NCBI RefSeq assembly: GCF_000737695.1
Contig: NZ_JPRM01000002.1
Coordinates: 110,370 to 174,369 of the forward strand
Direction: 5' to 3'
Source of the DNA: Flavobacterium hydatis
Lineage (GTDB): Bacteria > Bacteroidota > Bacteroidia > Flavobacteriales > Flavobacteriaceae
Length of the DNA: 64,000 bases
Made by a program: the position numbers and the translations under genes. The notes under the pieces are model-generated. The model saw only the letters and a program-made list of their open reading frames with translations. It was not told the DNA's origin and ran no database searches. How positions within the stretch are numbered: the stretch's first letter is position 1; every line of letters starts with the position of its first letter. This document shows, one piece after another, positions 27,167-36,233 of this stretch.

Positions 27167-28512
27167 TATTTCTTTTCTTTTGTAGTTTTTGTATCGCTCT
27201 TGTAATAATTAGGAGGGAATCCGTTAAGAGTTCTCCAAATCTCAAACCAAATAGGTACAGTGTCTAACAAAGCAATTGTTTGCGCACCAGAACCAATACT
27301 TAGTTGTTTAGGCCATTTAGCTTCGGATGGGTCGGGGGCAATTAGAATTCTGTATTTACCATTGTCGCTAATAAAGTTTTCTATCGCTACAACTTGACCA
27401 CCAAAAGTTCCATAAGAAATATCAGGCCAGCCCGAAAATACAATCGTAGGCCAACCATCAAACCAAACGCGTACTTTTTCTCCTTTTTTAATCAAAGGCA
27501 AATCAATCGGGTTTATAAAGGTTTCAACCGCAATATCATATTCAGATGGCATTATCGTTACTATTGGAGTTCCTTCTTTTATAGTTTCGCCAATACCAGC
27601 CAGTAATGCTCTGTTTATATAACCGCTTTGAGCCGCTTTGATGTAATACATGCCATTACGAACACTATAATTTACATATTGATTCTCTAGCTTATTAACC
27701 TGAGCTTCAGTATCAAATTTATTACTCAAAGTAGTATATTGATCACTTTTTGCTTTAGCTGCTTTTTCAGAATACTCTGCAGTGATTCTGTTAATCTCAA
27801 CTTTAGCATTTATATATTCATTTTTACTGGTCAGGTATTTGTTTTCCTGAGTTACAATCTTAGCATCAACATCTTGTAGTTTTAAGCGTTTCTCTTCGAC
27901 ATCAGTCATTGGTTTTAATCCTTCTTTGTTTAATTGTAAAGAACGATTATATTGTGTATTAGCAATTTTTAGCTGTGTTCTTACAGCTACAAGATCAATA
28001 CTGTCGCTTTTTATTTTTAAAAGAGATTGTTTTACTTTATTTCGAGCTTGCTCTAATTTTAATCTTTTCTCATTTTCTATAAATTCTATTTGTTTAGAAA
28101 GTGTGTTTACTTTTTCTCCATAAGATTCAAGGGAATGCTTTTTGGCATCTACTTGGTTTTTAGTATTCTCAACTAAATTTGGATCCATGTAATCTTCCTT
28201 TATCTCAGATATAAACATGATAGTATCGCCTTTTTTTACAAAATCCCCTTCTTGTACGTACCATTTTTCTATTCGACCAGAAATAATACTCTGGATAGAT
28301 TGTGGTCTTTGGTTAGGTTTTAAGGTGGTTACAGATCCTGATCCTGAGATATTCTGAGTCCAAGGCAAGAAAAGTGCAATTATCCCTAAGATCGCTGTAC
28401 CAATTATTATTTTATTCAAAATTTTATAATGTGGTCTGTTGCTTAGGTCTTTTATAGTTTTATACTTGTCTAAAGACTGTAGTTTTGTTTTATTGTCGGA
28501 AATGTTTAGCAT
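27166..28512 (-). CDS. HlyD-family periplasmic adaptor protein
   Basis: A 448-residue membrane fusion protein with one N-terminal membrane helix (KIIIGTAILGIIALFLPW). A biotinyl-lipoyl-like half-motif follows (ISGRIEKWYVQEGDFVKKGDTIMFI), then a long coiled coil from about 100 to 270 (QVDAKKHSLESYGEKVNTLSKQ and onward), the returning lipoyl half (YYIKAAQSGYINRALLAGIGETIKEGTPIV) and a beta-barrel domain. It should bridge the ABC protein and TolC. It starts 6 bases after the ABC gene and overlaps the next gene by one base, so translation is coupled. Confidence 0.9.
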   Translation of the reverse strand: MLNISDNKTKLQSLDKYKTIKDLSNRPHYKILNKIIIGTAILGIIALFLPWTQNISGSGSVTTLKPNQRPQSIQSIISGRIEKWYVQEGDFVKKGDTIMFISEIKEDYMDPNLVENTKNQVDAKKHSLESYGEKVNTLSKQIEFIENEKRLKLEQARNKVKQSLLKIKSDSIDLVAVRTQLKIANTQYNRSLQLNKEGLKPMTDVEEKRLKLQDVDAKIVTQENKYLTSKNEYINAKVEINRITAEYSEKAAKAKSDQYTTLSNKFDTEAQVNKLENQYVNYSVRNGMYYIKAAQSGYINRALLAGIGETIKEGTPIVTIMPSEYDIAVETFINPIDLPLIKKGEKVRVWFDGWPTIVFSGWPDISYGTFGGQVVAIENFISDNGKYRILIAPDPSEAKWPKQLSIGSGAQTIALLDTVPIWFEIWRTLNGFPPNYYKSDTKTTKEKK

Positions 28513-28518
28513 AACATA

Positions 28519-30177
28519 TTAGTTTTTTTGATCAAGAATAAGGAGACCGTTTTGCATAGTTAATTTTCGAGTTGATTTTGTTTTCCAATAAGGATTTTTA
28601 GACGAAACAATAATGGTCCATTTATTCTTATCGGAAGTTATAAAATCAATAATTTCATTGGCAACATCATCATCCATTGTATCCATTGGGTCTTCATAAA
28701 AAAGAATTTTTGGTTTATGAATAATACTTCTTGCCAACAGAATTTTTTGAGCATTAGATGAAGATAATTGTCTTCCTTCAGGATAAATGTGTGTATCTAA
28801 ACCTTTTGGTAATAATTTTATAAACGGGCTAAGTTGTACGCCATCAATTGCCCATTTTAAATCTTCAGAACTTATTGTTGGATCATTAAAAGTAATATTT
28901 TCTAAAATGGTTCCTTCAAACGGTGTTTCATTATGGATAATACTGCCAATCTGCGAGCGATATTGCTTTAGATCTATTTTCTTAAAGGTGTCATCATTGA
29001 TGTAAAAAGCACCAGAATTTTGTTTAAGTATACCTGATAACACTCGAATAAGTGTAGTTTTTCCTGAGCCATTTCGACCGTCAATTACTATTTTTTCTCC
29101 CTGATTTATTTTAAGTGTTATAGATTCTAAGGCATTCTTTTGAGAGTCTGGAAACTTGACGCATAAGTTTTCTGTTTCTAAAGTGATATTGTTATAGCAA
29201 AGTGCGTTTTGTGAATCAGAGTTTTCTTCTAATTCTAAATCAGTTACTTGTCCTATTTTTTCAACAGAAGTTAAAACATCATAAAAGCTTTCGAGTCCAA
29301 GAATGATTTTTTCAACGGAGTTAATGACTAATAAGATGATGATTTCTGCAGCTACAAATTGTCCAATATTCATTTCCTGGCTCAAAACTAAAAACCCTCC
29401 AATAGATAGTAAACTAGCTGTTATGATAATTTTGAAAAGAATCAATTGTGTAAATTGTCTTTTAATAATGCTAAAATGTTTCTCACGATAAGTAAGATAG
29501 CCAGCAACTATAGAGTTGTTTTTTTGAAGTGCAAAATCATAATTAAGTTCATTTCTAAAACTAAAATTATTTCGTGCCATTTCTTGTAACCAGCTCGCAA
29601 CTTTATATTTAAATTTTGATTCTTTTAAGCTGGTTTCTATACCTGATTTGTATGAAAATTTAAAAATGAAGTATAAAAGTAAAAACAATAAGAGACCAAA
29701 TACGATAAAATAAGGATGATATAAGGATAACAGAATGATTCCGAAGGTGATTTGGAGTAGTGCTGCCGAAAAATCAGTTAATAATTTTGAAGTCCCTTTT
29801 TGAATGGTCATGGTGTCAAAAAAACGATTCGTTAATTCTGGGGGATATGTGCCATATAATTCTGCTTGTTTTATTTTTGGCAAACGAGCTGCAAATTCAA
29901 ACGAAGCACGAACAAATATTTTTTGCTGTAAGTTTTCTGTAATTCGCAATTGCATAAAAGATAAAATACCAACAAGCGCAACACCGGTAACAACTAATAT
30001 AATAAGAACAATCCAAGACGCACTTACTCTACCAGATTGTATAAAAGTAATAATTGCCTGGATACCTAATGGGAGCGATAAACTTATTAATCCTGCGAAA
30101 ATAGCATAGAAAAAGATTTGATAAATATCTTTTCTGTCTAGTTCAAGTAAATTGTAAAATCTTTTTAGTGGAGTCAT
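28519..30177 (-). CDS. ABC exporter, fused membrane and ATPase domains, with degenerate ATPase motifs
   Basis: A 552-residue half-transporter without an N-terminal peptidase domain. Six hydrophobic segments fill residues 15-290 (for example IFFYAIFAGLISLSLPLGIQ, YFIVFGLLLFLLLYFIF). The ATPase domain has an intact Walker A (DGRNGSGKTTL) but unusual other parts: His in place of the Q-loop Gln (SIIHNETPF), LSSSN in place of LSGGQ, EDP in place of the Walker B/catalytic DEP (ILFYEDPMD), and Ser in place of the H-loop His (IIVSSKNPYW). ATP binding is plausible but normal hydrolysis is doubtful. It probably exports a substrate through the adaptor and TolC partners encoded next to it, with tetR 11 bases upstream. 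Confidence 0.88.
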   Translation of the reverse strand: MTPLKRFYNLLELDRKDIYQIFFYAIFAGLISLSLPLGIQAIITFIQSGRVSASWIVLIILVVTGVALVGILSFMQLRITENLQQKIFVRASFEFAARLPKIKQAELYGTYPPELTNRFFDTMTIQKGTSKLLTDFSAALLQITFGIILLSLYHPYFIVFGLLLFLLLYFIFKFSYKSGIETSLKESKFKYKVASWLQEMARNNFSFRNELNYDFALQKNNSIVAGYLTYREKHFSIIKRQFTQLILFKIIITASLLSIGGFLVLSQEMNIGQFVAAEIIILLVINSVEKIILGLESFYDVLTSVEKIGQVTDLELEENSDSQNALCYNNITLETENLCVKFPDSQKNALESITLKINQGEKIVIDGRNGSGKTTLIRVLSGILKQNSGAFYINDDTFKKIDLKQYRSQIGSIIHNETPFEGTILENITFNDPTISSEDLKWAIDGVQLSPFIKLLPKGLDTHIYPEGRQLSSSNAQKILLARSIIHKPKILFYEDPMDTMDDDVANEIIDFITSDKNKWTIIVSSKNPYWKTKSTRKLTMQNGLLILDQKN

Positions 30178-30188
30178 ATTGGTTATTT

Positions 30189-30860
30189 TTAGCGTAAAAC
30201 GTTTTCTGCAAGATTTAAGTAAAATTGTGTTGTTGTAACGGTTTCATTGCAATCTGTAATTGTTTTTAGATGATCCGTCAGGAAATGTTGATGCAAACTT
30301 CCTTCTACAATGGTCGATACTAGAGATTTGGCATACGGATATTCGGGATTAACTTCTTTTACAATAGAAACAATTCGATTAATGACTCTTTTGTATATCA
30401 AGAAAAAACCTTCTTTGTTTTCTTGGTCAACTTCTTTAGTATGGAATGTTTTAGTGAATTCGGCAATTATAATTTTGTTTAAAATCGCTTCGTTAATATG
30501 TTCTGTAGAGGCATCGTCGGCTACTTTTTCGGTAACAATGGTAATGGCTTTATTAAGTTTTTCTTTTTTATCAGTGATGTTGGTAGTAGAGAAAACCAGT
30601 TTATATTCCATCCAGCTCCAGTACCAAGACGATAAATAGACTAGTAATTTGTGTTTGTTTTCAAAATAACGATAAATAGAACTTTCGTTTGATCCTATTT
30701 CTACGCCTAGTTTTTTAAATGTAAAATTATCAAAACCTATCGCATCAATAAGGAGGATACTTTGCTCAATAATTTTTTTTCCTAAAGCTGATGTTTCTGG
30801 ATCTTTTACATAGATCTTTTCGTTAACCTGGATTTTTAAATTTGATAGTATAGTTTCCAT
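30189..30860 (-). CDS. TetR/AcrR-family transcriptional regulator
   Basis: A 223-residue regulator. The N-terminal domain contains the helix-turn-helix IDAIGFDNFTFKKLGVEIGSNESSIYRYFENKHKLLVYL, whose S-x-x-x-I/L-Y-x-Y/H-F-x-x-K-x-x-L end is the TetR mark. The C-terminal ligand domain is variable and helical. As first gene of the unit with ABC, hlyD and tolC genes (11-base gap to the next), it most likely represses its own operon and is released by an exported substrate or a signal molecule; this is inferred from order. No clean operator palindrome was found. Confidence 0.9.
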   Translation of the reverse strand: METILSNLKIQVNEKIYVKDPETSALGKKIIEQSILLIDAIGFDNFTFKKLGVEIGSNESSIYRYFENKHKLLVYLSSWYWSWMEYKLVFSTTNITDKKEKLNKAITIVTEKVADDASTEHINEAILNKIIIAEFTKTFHTKEVDQENKEGFFLIYKRVINRIVSIVKEVNPEYPYAKSLVSTIVEGSLHQHFLTDHLKTITDCNETVTTTQFYLNLAENVLR

Positions 30861-30877
30861 AAAAGTTATTTTTAATG

Positions 30878-30885
30878 CAAATATA
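30878..30885 (-). promoter_or_regulatory. Putative -7 box (TATATTTG) for the tetR-exporter operon
   Basis: CAAATATA reads TATATTTG on the minus strand, 17 bases upstream of the tetR ATG. A short imperfect palindrome TAATAGTATTA (30884-30894) overlaps it. Confidence 0.55.
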
Positions 30886-30933
30886 ATAGTATTACTTTTA
30901 ACTTTGGGTATTTAACTTTTATTTGTGCGAAAA

Positions 30934-30965
30934 AAAAAGCTGTTCTCGATAAAGAACAGCTTTTT
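30934..30965. terminator. Hairpin terminator after gpmI
   Basis: AAAAAGCTGTTCT and AGAACAGCTTTTT pair around a short CGATAA loop, just past the gpmI stop on the minus strand. Confidence 0.8.
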
Positions 30966-30989
30966 AAATGTTTATTTCACAGTTGTATT

Positions 30990-32507
30990 TTACAATAAAG
31001 AGTGACGAGTCATGGCGGCAGGTTGCTCAATTCCCATTAACTCCAGGATAGTTGGTGCAATATCTCCTAAAACTCCATCATGAATAGTTTTAATGTCTTT
31101 GTCTACCAAAATAATCGGCACAGGATTGGTTGTATGTGCAGTATTTGGACTTCCGTCAGGATTAATCATAGTTTCACAATTTCCATGATCAGCAATTACG
31201 ATTGTTGTATAGTCATTTGCAAGAGCAGCTTCGATAACTTCTTTTACGCAAGCATCAACAGCTTCGCAAGCTAATATTGCGGCACTCATAATTCCGGTAT
31301 GTCCTACCATATCTCCATTGGCAAAATTTAAACATACAAAATCTACTTCGCCTTTATTTAATTCAGGAACAAGTGCATCTTTTAATTCAAAGGCACTCAT
31401 TTCTGGTTGTAAATCATAAGTAGCTACTTTTGGAGAATTTCTTAAAATTCTTGTTTCTCCAACAAAAGGAATTTCTCTCCCGCCAGAAAAGAAAAAAGTT
31501 ACGTGAGGGTATTTCTCCGTTTCGGCAATACGAATTTGCGTTTTGTTAGCTTTTTCTAAAACTTCGCCTAATGTTTCGGTTATATTATCTTTATTATAAA
31601 CAACTTTTACATTTTGGTAAGTTTCGTCGTAATTAGTTAAGGTAACATAGTACAAGTTTAGTTTGTGCATGTTTTCTTCGTGAAAATCCTGTTGCGATAA
31701 TGCTTCAGTAAGTTCGCGACCTCTATCTGTTCTAAAATTGAAGAAAATAACAACATCGTCTTCTTCGATAGTTGCCAATGGTTTTCCGTGTTCATCAACC
31801 ATTATTACTGGAGCAATAAACTCATCGGTAATATTATTTTCGTAGCTTTCTTTAATAGAGGCTACAGCATCTCTAGAAGGAGTTCCTAGTCCGTTAACAA
31901 TTAAATCGTAAGCTAGTTTTATTCTTTCCCAGCGTTTGTCACGATCCATTGCATAGTAACGACCTATAATCGATGCAATTTTTACAGGAGTATTTGCGAT
32001 ATGATTTTCTAAATCCTGAATGTAATTTGCTCCAGATTTAGGGTCAACATCACGACCATCAGTAAAGGCATGAACATATACTTTGTCTAAGCCATATTCT
32101 TGAGTAGCATCAATTAATCCTCGTAAGTGAGAAGTGTGTGAGTGAACACCACCATCAGAAACAAGACCTAAAAAATGCACTTTTTTGTTATTTTCTTTTG
32201 CGTAAGTAAAAGCGTCTACAAGTACTTGCTCTTTGGCTAAAGTATTGTGAGCTACAGCAAGGTTGATTTTTGCTAAATCTTGGTAAACGATTCTTCCCGC
32301 ACCAAGGTTCATGTGTCCAACTTCACTATTTCCCATTTGCCCTTCTGGTAAACCTACATTTAAACCATCGGTACGAAGTTGTGCGCTTGGGTAGTTTTGG
32401 TAAAGACTATTTATAAATGGAACATTTGCATTGTCTATTGCAGATACTTTAGGGTCAGGAGATTTTCCCCAACCATCTAAAATCATAAGGATTACTTTCT
32501 TGTTCAT
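30990..32507 (-). CDS. gpmI: 2,3-bisphosphoglycerate-independent phosphoglycerate mutase
   Basis: A 505-residue cytosolic glycolytic enzyme of the alkaline phosphatase superfamily. The first metal site is in VILMILDGWGKSP, the phospho-Ser nucleophile in GQMGNSEVGHMNLGAGR, and later metal ligands in FTDGRDVDPKSG, LNFANGDMVGHTG and VIADHGNCETM; the TAHTTNPVPII segment completes the site. It interconverts 3- and 2-phosphoglycerate with Mn2+. Length and order match the usual bacterial enzyme. It is a single-gene unit with a -7 box and a terminator. Confidence 0.97.
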   Translation of the reverse strand: MNKKVILMILDGWGKSPDPKVSAIDNANVPFINSLYQNYPSAQLRTDGLNVGLPEGQMGNSEVGHMNLGAGRIVYQDLAKINLAVAHNTLAKEQVLVDAFTYAKENNKKVHFLGLVSDGGVHSHTSHLRGLIDATQEYGLDKVYVHAFTDGRDVDPKSGANYIQDLENHIANTPVKIASIIGRYYAMDRDKRWERIKLAYDLIVNGLGTPSRDAVASIKESYENNITDEFIAPVIMVDEHGKPLATIEEDDVVIFFNFRTDRGRELTEALSQQDFHEENMHKLNLYYVTLTNYDETYQNVKVVYNKDNITETLGEVLEKANKTQIRIAETEKYPHVTFFFSGGREIPFVGETRILRNSPKVATYDLQPEMSAFELKDALVPELNKGEVDFVCLNFANGDMVGHTGIMSAAILACEAVDACVKEVIEAALANDYTTIVIADHGNCETMINPDGSPNTAHTTNPVPIILVDKDIKTIHDGVLGDIAPTILELMGIEQPAAMTRHSLL

Positions 32508-32523
32508 CAGAATTTATTTTGCA

Positions 32524-32531
32524 CAAAGATA
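32524..32531 (-). promoter_or_regulatory. Putative -7 box (TATCTTTG) for gpmI
   Basis: CAAAGATA reads TATCTTTG on the minus strand, 16 bases upstream of the gpmI ATG. Confidence 0.55.
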
Positions 32532-33009
32532 AGCCATTTATAAACTGTTTAAGAATGACTGAGATACAATTATACTTTATAAAGTGAACCGTATGAAAAA
32601 ATAATAATTTAATTGTAGAAGGTGTAATTTTTTAAAATAAATGCAGATTAGATTTTATTTTTGATGCTATTAGAGTCAATAAAATGGTTAATTAAGATTG
32701 TAAAGCAGGTTTAAGAATAAGATCGATAAGTGAATTACTAATTATGTTCAAATGTGTATCTTTTTTTTAGATATGTATTTTGAATATTTTAAAATTATTA
32801 TTGGGTTATTTAGTTAAAAATGATGTAGTCAATTAGAGTAGTATAATGCGGGTGAAATAGATAATTTGTTTTTGTAAGATGTAGGTTTTGGTTTATAATT
32901 TACTGTATTTCAATAAGTTTTGTTATAATTTCATTAAGAGAATACAATAAGTATTAGGTTAAATTCGTTAAAAAATGATTAAAAAGTACTTCGTTTCTGC
33001 TGTAAAATT

Positions 33010-33038
33010 TTGGGAGCTACATATTTTTTATATATTTG
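33010..33038 (+). promoter_or_regulatory. Promoter of the YkuD_2 gene (TTG-N18-TATATTTG)
   Basis: TTG at 33010-33012, an 18-base spacer and TATATTTG at 33031-33038 match the full consensus. The ATG is 36 bases further on. Confidence 0.75.
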
Positions 33039-33074
33039 CGAACCACGAAACAAATTATAACCTAAACGCATTCA

Positions 33075-33797
33075 ATGATTTATAAGATTTGCCCCATGTT
33101 ATTATTGATGTTTTTGTCATTTACTACGGATACAAAAACGACTACAGAAGTTAAAAAAGTTGAGAAGAAAAATATCGCTAGTACAGTAACTGCAAGCTTG
33201 GATTTAAGAATCAAGGCAGTTTATAGCACACTTAACGCAAATAATTTTGATTTACCTGAACTTAAGAGTTTTACAGAAGCTTTAAAAGGCTTTTATTTAT
33301 TAAAAGAAAAAGGACTTATTCAAAAAGACCTTTTAACCTTAGTCGATTTTAGTTTATCATCTAATCTTAAACGTCTTTGGGTTATCGACCTTTCTACCAA
33401 TACAGTTTTATTTCAATCTTTAGTAGCTCACGGAAGAAATACAGGTGAGGAATTTGCATCAGATTTTTCAAATACAAATTCTTCTTATAAAAGTAGCCTC
33501 GGTTTTTATGCAACAGGTGAGGTGTATAAAGGAAAACACGGAATCTCTTTACGTTTAGATGGTTTAGAAAAAGGAGTTAATGATAATGCACGCGAAAGAG
33601 CAGTTGTAATTCATGGTGCCGATTATGTTTCGGAATCATTTATTAGAAACAACAAAAGGTTAGGACGTAGCCAAGGTTGTCCAGCTATTCCTGTAGGATT
33701 AACAAATGCAATTATCGAAGCTATAAAAGATAAATCGTGTTTATATATCTATCATCCATCAAGAACTTTTATGATGGAAGAAAAGTTAATTTCTTAG
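33075..33797 (+). CDS. Murein L,D-transpeptidase catalytic domain family protein (YkuD_2-like)
   Basis: A 240-residue exported protein (short hydrophobic start MLLLMFLSFTT). The catalytic segment is VVIHGADYVSESFI followed by RLGRSQGCPAIPVG: the conserved His, then S-x-G-C with the nucleophile Cys. This is the YkuD_2 arrangement rather than the classical HDT...SxGCxR form. An upstream SNLKRLWVIDLSTNTVLFQSLVAHGRNTG strand set is typical of the fold. It may cross-link peptidoglycan stems or attach proteins to them. The gene's last 12 bases overlap the convergent gene for a second L,D-transpeptidase. Confidence 0.85.
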   Translation: MIYKICPMLLLMFLSFTTDTKTTTEVKKVEKKNIASTVTASLDLRIKAVYSTLNANNFDLPELKSFTEALKGFYLLKEKGLIQKDLLTLVDFSLSSNLKRLWVIDLSTNTVLFQSLVAHGRNTGEEFASDFSNTNSSYKSSLGFYATGEVYKGKHGISLRLDGLEKGVNDNARERAVVIHGADYVSESFIRNNKRLGRSQGCPAIPVGLTNAIIEAIKDKSCLYIYHPSRTFMMEEKLIS

Positions 33798-35366
33798 TTT
33801 AGTATATAAATCTGTATCTAGATTGTAGATATCATCTCTAAATTGTAAAGAGTTATCTTCGCTCCATGCAGTCCAATACCATTGATACATAGCGTATTTT
33901 TTGGCAATTTTTACATTGGTCGTTTTTTTAGTAACAATAATAGAATCTATTTTTTCTTTAGACCAGTTATTAGAGTCTAATATATGTTGTGCTAATTCCA
34001 GAGGGTTTTCTACACGAACACAACCAGAACTCAAGGAGCGGTTGTTTCGCCCAAATAAGTTACGATGATTAGTGTCATGCAAATAAACACTATGATTATT
34101 TGGGAATAAAATTTTCATTAATCCCAAAGAGTTACTACTTCCTGGACTTTGTACATAGCGATAACTACCAGGAGAATTTTCATTCCAATTACTTGGTTCT
34201 ACAACAGAGTTGTCTTTGCTGTAAATAGTAATATTTTTATTTTTTAAATAATTTCGATTTCGTTTCATTGCAGGAACAATATCTTCTTTTAATATAGTTG
34301 GCGGAACAGTCCAAGTAGGGTTAAAAACTACAGTTTTAAGTGTTGAGGTTAGGATAGGGGTTTTGCGACTATTAGTACCTACAACAATTTTTCTAACAAT
34401 AGTAGTGTCTTTGTTCTCAACAACATGAAGGCTATAATCAGGAATGTTTATTATAAAATAATTTTCGGCAAGCGTATCTGCAAACCATCTCCAGCGTTCA
34501 ATGTTGCTAATGATTTGATGCTTTCTTCTGATTTTAGAAAAATTCAAAGCATTAACCGTTCCTCTACCAATAACACCATCGGCGGCTAAACCGTGGCGGG
34601 TTTGAAATTTCTTAATAGCTTCGAAAGTTTTGTCGTCGTAAGTAGATGTTAAGCTGTCTCTACCTGTTAAATCTTTCCAGTACAAAAGACGTTTTTTAAT
34701 TGTAATCATTGCATTATTAGTATCGTGCAGGGTTACTTTATCTTCAACCGAGATGGTTTTAATGTTATCGTCTGGAAATTCATTTAGTAATTCTAATGCT
34801 TTTAGTAACCTTTTATATGTATATGTTTTTGGCTGACTATTTTCAATAGCAAGCGTTAATTCATTATCATTAAAAGCTTTTATAAGAATGGTATTTACAT
34901 TAAAAGGTTTGTCATTTAAATCCCAATCATTATATAGTTTCTTTGGATTTAGTTTTCCTTTATGTAAATGCGTTAAGTATTTCTGAAAATTATAAGTAAG
35001 CAAAACGTCATAAAGAGCCAAGTCGCCGTCGTTTAACTTACTTATTTTACTTTCAAAATTTTCTATTCTTTTTATACTATAGTCGTTTGGTTCTAAACCA
35101 AGAGATTCAGATTTTTTTAATTCATCAATAATGAAAGTTCTTTTTTCAAGATTTCCCCAAACGGTTTCGTTATTAGATGCGATGTAAAACTTTTTAAGGT
35201 CTTCACTTTTAAAAGATCCTATTACCGATGTGTCCAACTGAATTTTTCGTTCGTCGGTTTGAACAATTGCAGGAAGAGGTTCTGCTTTTTTTACAGGAAC
35301 TATTTTTTCTTCTTTTTTGCAACTTACAAGGATTGATAATAATATTAAAAAGTAAAGTTTATTCAT
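33786..35366 (-). CDS. L,D-transpeptidase lipoprotein (YcbB/LdtD-like) with peptidoglycan-binding domain
   Basis: A 526-residue protein with a lipobox near residue 16 (ILLSILVSCKK), so an acylated periplasmic enzyme is likely. A helical region fills the N-terminal half, followed by a PG_binding_1 domain (YDDKTFEAIKKFQTRHGLAADGVIGRGT) and a YkuD catalytic domain with HDTNHRNLFGRNNRSLSSGCVRVENPLEL, where the Cys of SSGCVR is the nucleophile and the His is in YLHDT. It forms 3-3 cross-links in peptidoglycan. Start is one base after the GNAT stop, so the two are coupled. It converges on, and overlaps by 12 bases, the YkuD_2 gene. Confidence 0.92.
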   Translation of the reverse strand: MNKLYFLILLSILVSCKKEEKIVPVKKAEPLPAIVQTDERKIQLDTSVIGSFKSEDLKKFYIASNNETVWGNLEKRTFIIDELKKSESLGLEPNDYSIKRIENFESKISKLNDGDLALYDVLLTYNFQKYLTHLHKGKLNPKKLYNDWDLNDKPFNVNTILIKAFNDNELTLAIENSQPKTYTYKRLLKALELLNEFPDDNIKTISVEDKVTLHDTNNAMITIKKRLLYWKDLTGRDSLTSTYDDKTFEAIKKFQTRHGLAADGVIGRGTVNALNFSKIRRKHQIISNIERWRWFADTLAENYFIINIPDYSLHVVENKDTTIVRKIVVGTNSRKTPILTSTLKTVVFNPTWTVPPTILKEDIVPAMKRNRNYLKNKNITIYSKDNSVVEPSNWNENSPGSYRYVQSPGSSNSLGLMKILFPNNHSVYLHDTNHRNLFGRNNRSLSSGCVRVENPLELAQHILDSNNWSKEKIDSIIVTKKTTNVKIAKKYAMYQWYWTAWSEDNSLQFRDDIYNLDTDLYTKLRN

Positions 35367-35367
35367 T

Positions 35368-35805
35368 TTAAAGTTTTTTAAACATTAACAGGTGTTTCCC
35401 AACATCTTTTATTTCAAAAATTGCACCAGTTTTTTGGTAGCCCATTTTCTCATAAAATCCAACAGCTTCGGTTCTGGCGTTAAACCATATTAGTTTACAA
35501 TTATTGCTAATACAATATTTTTCACAGTAATTAACTAAAGCTTCGCCGAATCCTTTCTTTCTGAAATCGTCCAAAACGGCCATTCCTCGAATCTGCGATT
35601 GGAAATTTTCCGCAAAGGTAATATTAGATTTTTGGAATAGCGAAATAATTCCTACTAAATTTTTATCATCAAATAAACCAAAGTGATGCGTAGTAGGTAA
35701 ATCATCACCATCAAAGTGGCAACTTTCTATAGGTTTTCCTTTTCGTAGAACAGGATTGCGTACTAAATAGGTTTCTTGGGCAGATATTTCTTGTATGTTT
35801 GACAT
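35368..35805 (-). CDS. GNAT-family N-acetyltransferase
   Basis: A 145-residue single-domain enzyme. The acetyl-CoA site is RGMAVLDDFRKKGFGEALVNY, with the R/Q-x-x-G-x-G/A signature as RKKGFG, followed by CKLIWFNARTEAVGFYEKMGYQKTG, the standard motif B with N-A-R and the GFYEKMGY end. It transfers an acetyl group to an unknown amine. It precedes the L,D-transpeptidase by a single base on the same strand; a shared role in wall peptide chemistry is possible but not shown. Confidence 0.9.
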   Translation of the reverse strand: MSNIQEISAQETYLVRNPVLRKGKPIESCHFDGDDLPTTHHFGLFDDKNLVGIISLFQKSNITFAENFQSQIRGMAVLDDFRKKGFGEALVNYCEKYCISNNCKLIWFNARTEAVGFYEKMGYQKTGAIFEIKDVGKHLLMFKKL

Positions 35806-35920
35806 AATTTTTAAAGAATAGTAAAGTTATAACTTTTTAGTTTTAAATATATTAAAGAATTTGTTTAAGATTTTGCGAAATTTTTGTAAAAAAAACTTGT
35901 TTTTAACTGAAGTTATTATC

Positions 35921-35928
35921 TATATTTG
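35921..35928 (+). promoter_or_regulatory. -7 box (TATATTTG) of tRNA-Gly copy 1
   Basis: TATATTTG lies 12 bases before the tRNA 5' end. A TTG at 35897-35899 could be the -33 part, at a slightly long 21-base spacing. Confidence 0.6.
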
Positions 35929-35940
35929 CACCACAGTAAT

Positions 35941-36013
<73 letters not shown>

Positions 36014-36015
36014 CT

Positions 36016-36049
36016 AAGAAACCGAAATTGCAAATGTTTCGGTTTCTTT
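36016..36049 (+). terminator. Terminator after tRNA-Gly copy 1
   Basis: AGAAACCGAAA and TTTCGGTTTCT pair around a ten-base loop, followed by TTTT. Confidence 0.75.
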
Positions 36050-36100
36050 TAAAAAGAAAAAGTTTTTTGATTTTTATTTTTTAAATTGATTTAAATTTTT

Positions 36101-36108
36101 TACATTTG
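36101..36108 (+). promoter_or_regulatory. -7 box (TACATTTG) of tRNA-Gly copy 2
   Basis: TACATTTG sits 12 bases before the second tRNA, the same distance as in copy 1, so the second copy probably has its own promoter. Confidence 0.6.
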
Positions 36109-36120
36109 CACCCTGTTAAT

Positions 36121-36193
<73 letters not shown>

Positions 36194-36195
36194 CT

Positions 36196-36233
36196 TTAAA
36201 AAGCCGAAACTTAATAGTTTCGGCTTTTTTATT
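36196..36233 (+). terminator. Terminator after tRNA-Gly copy 2
   Basis: AAAAAGCCGAAAC and GTTTCGGCTTTTTT pair around a short loop. It overlaps the very end of the convergent pepE gene (stop at 36229) and may serve both strands. Confidence 0.75.

Larger units (their letters stand above)
32508..33074. other. 567-base gene-free AT-rich region
   Basis: No frame of coding quality, no tRNA, no repeat and no strong hairpin is visible. The right end holds the promoter at 33010-33038 and the left end the gpmI promoter box at 32524-32531. The roughly 450 bases between are unexplained. Confidence 0.5.

Noticed and set aside
30884..30894. TAATAGTATTA as the TetR operator
   Set aside because: It is short, imperfect at the centre and AT-rich, so chance is likely; only position supports it.
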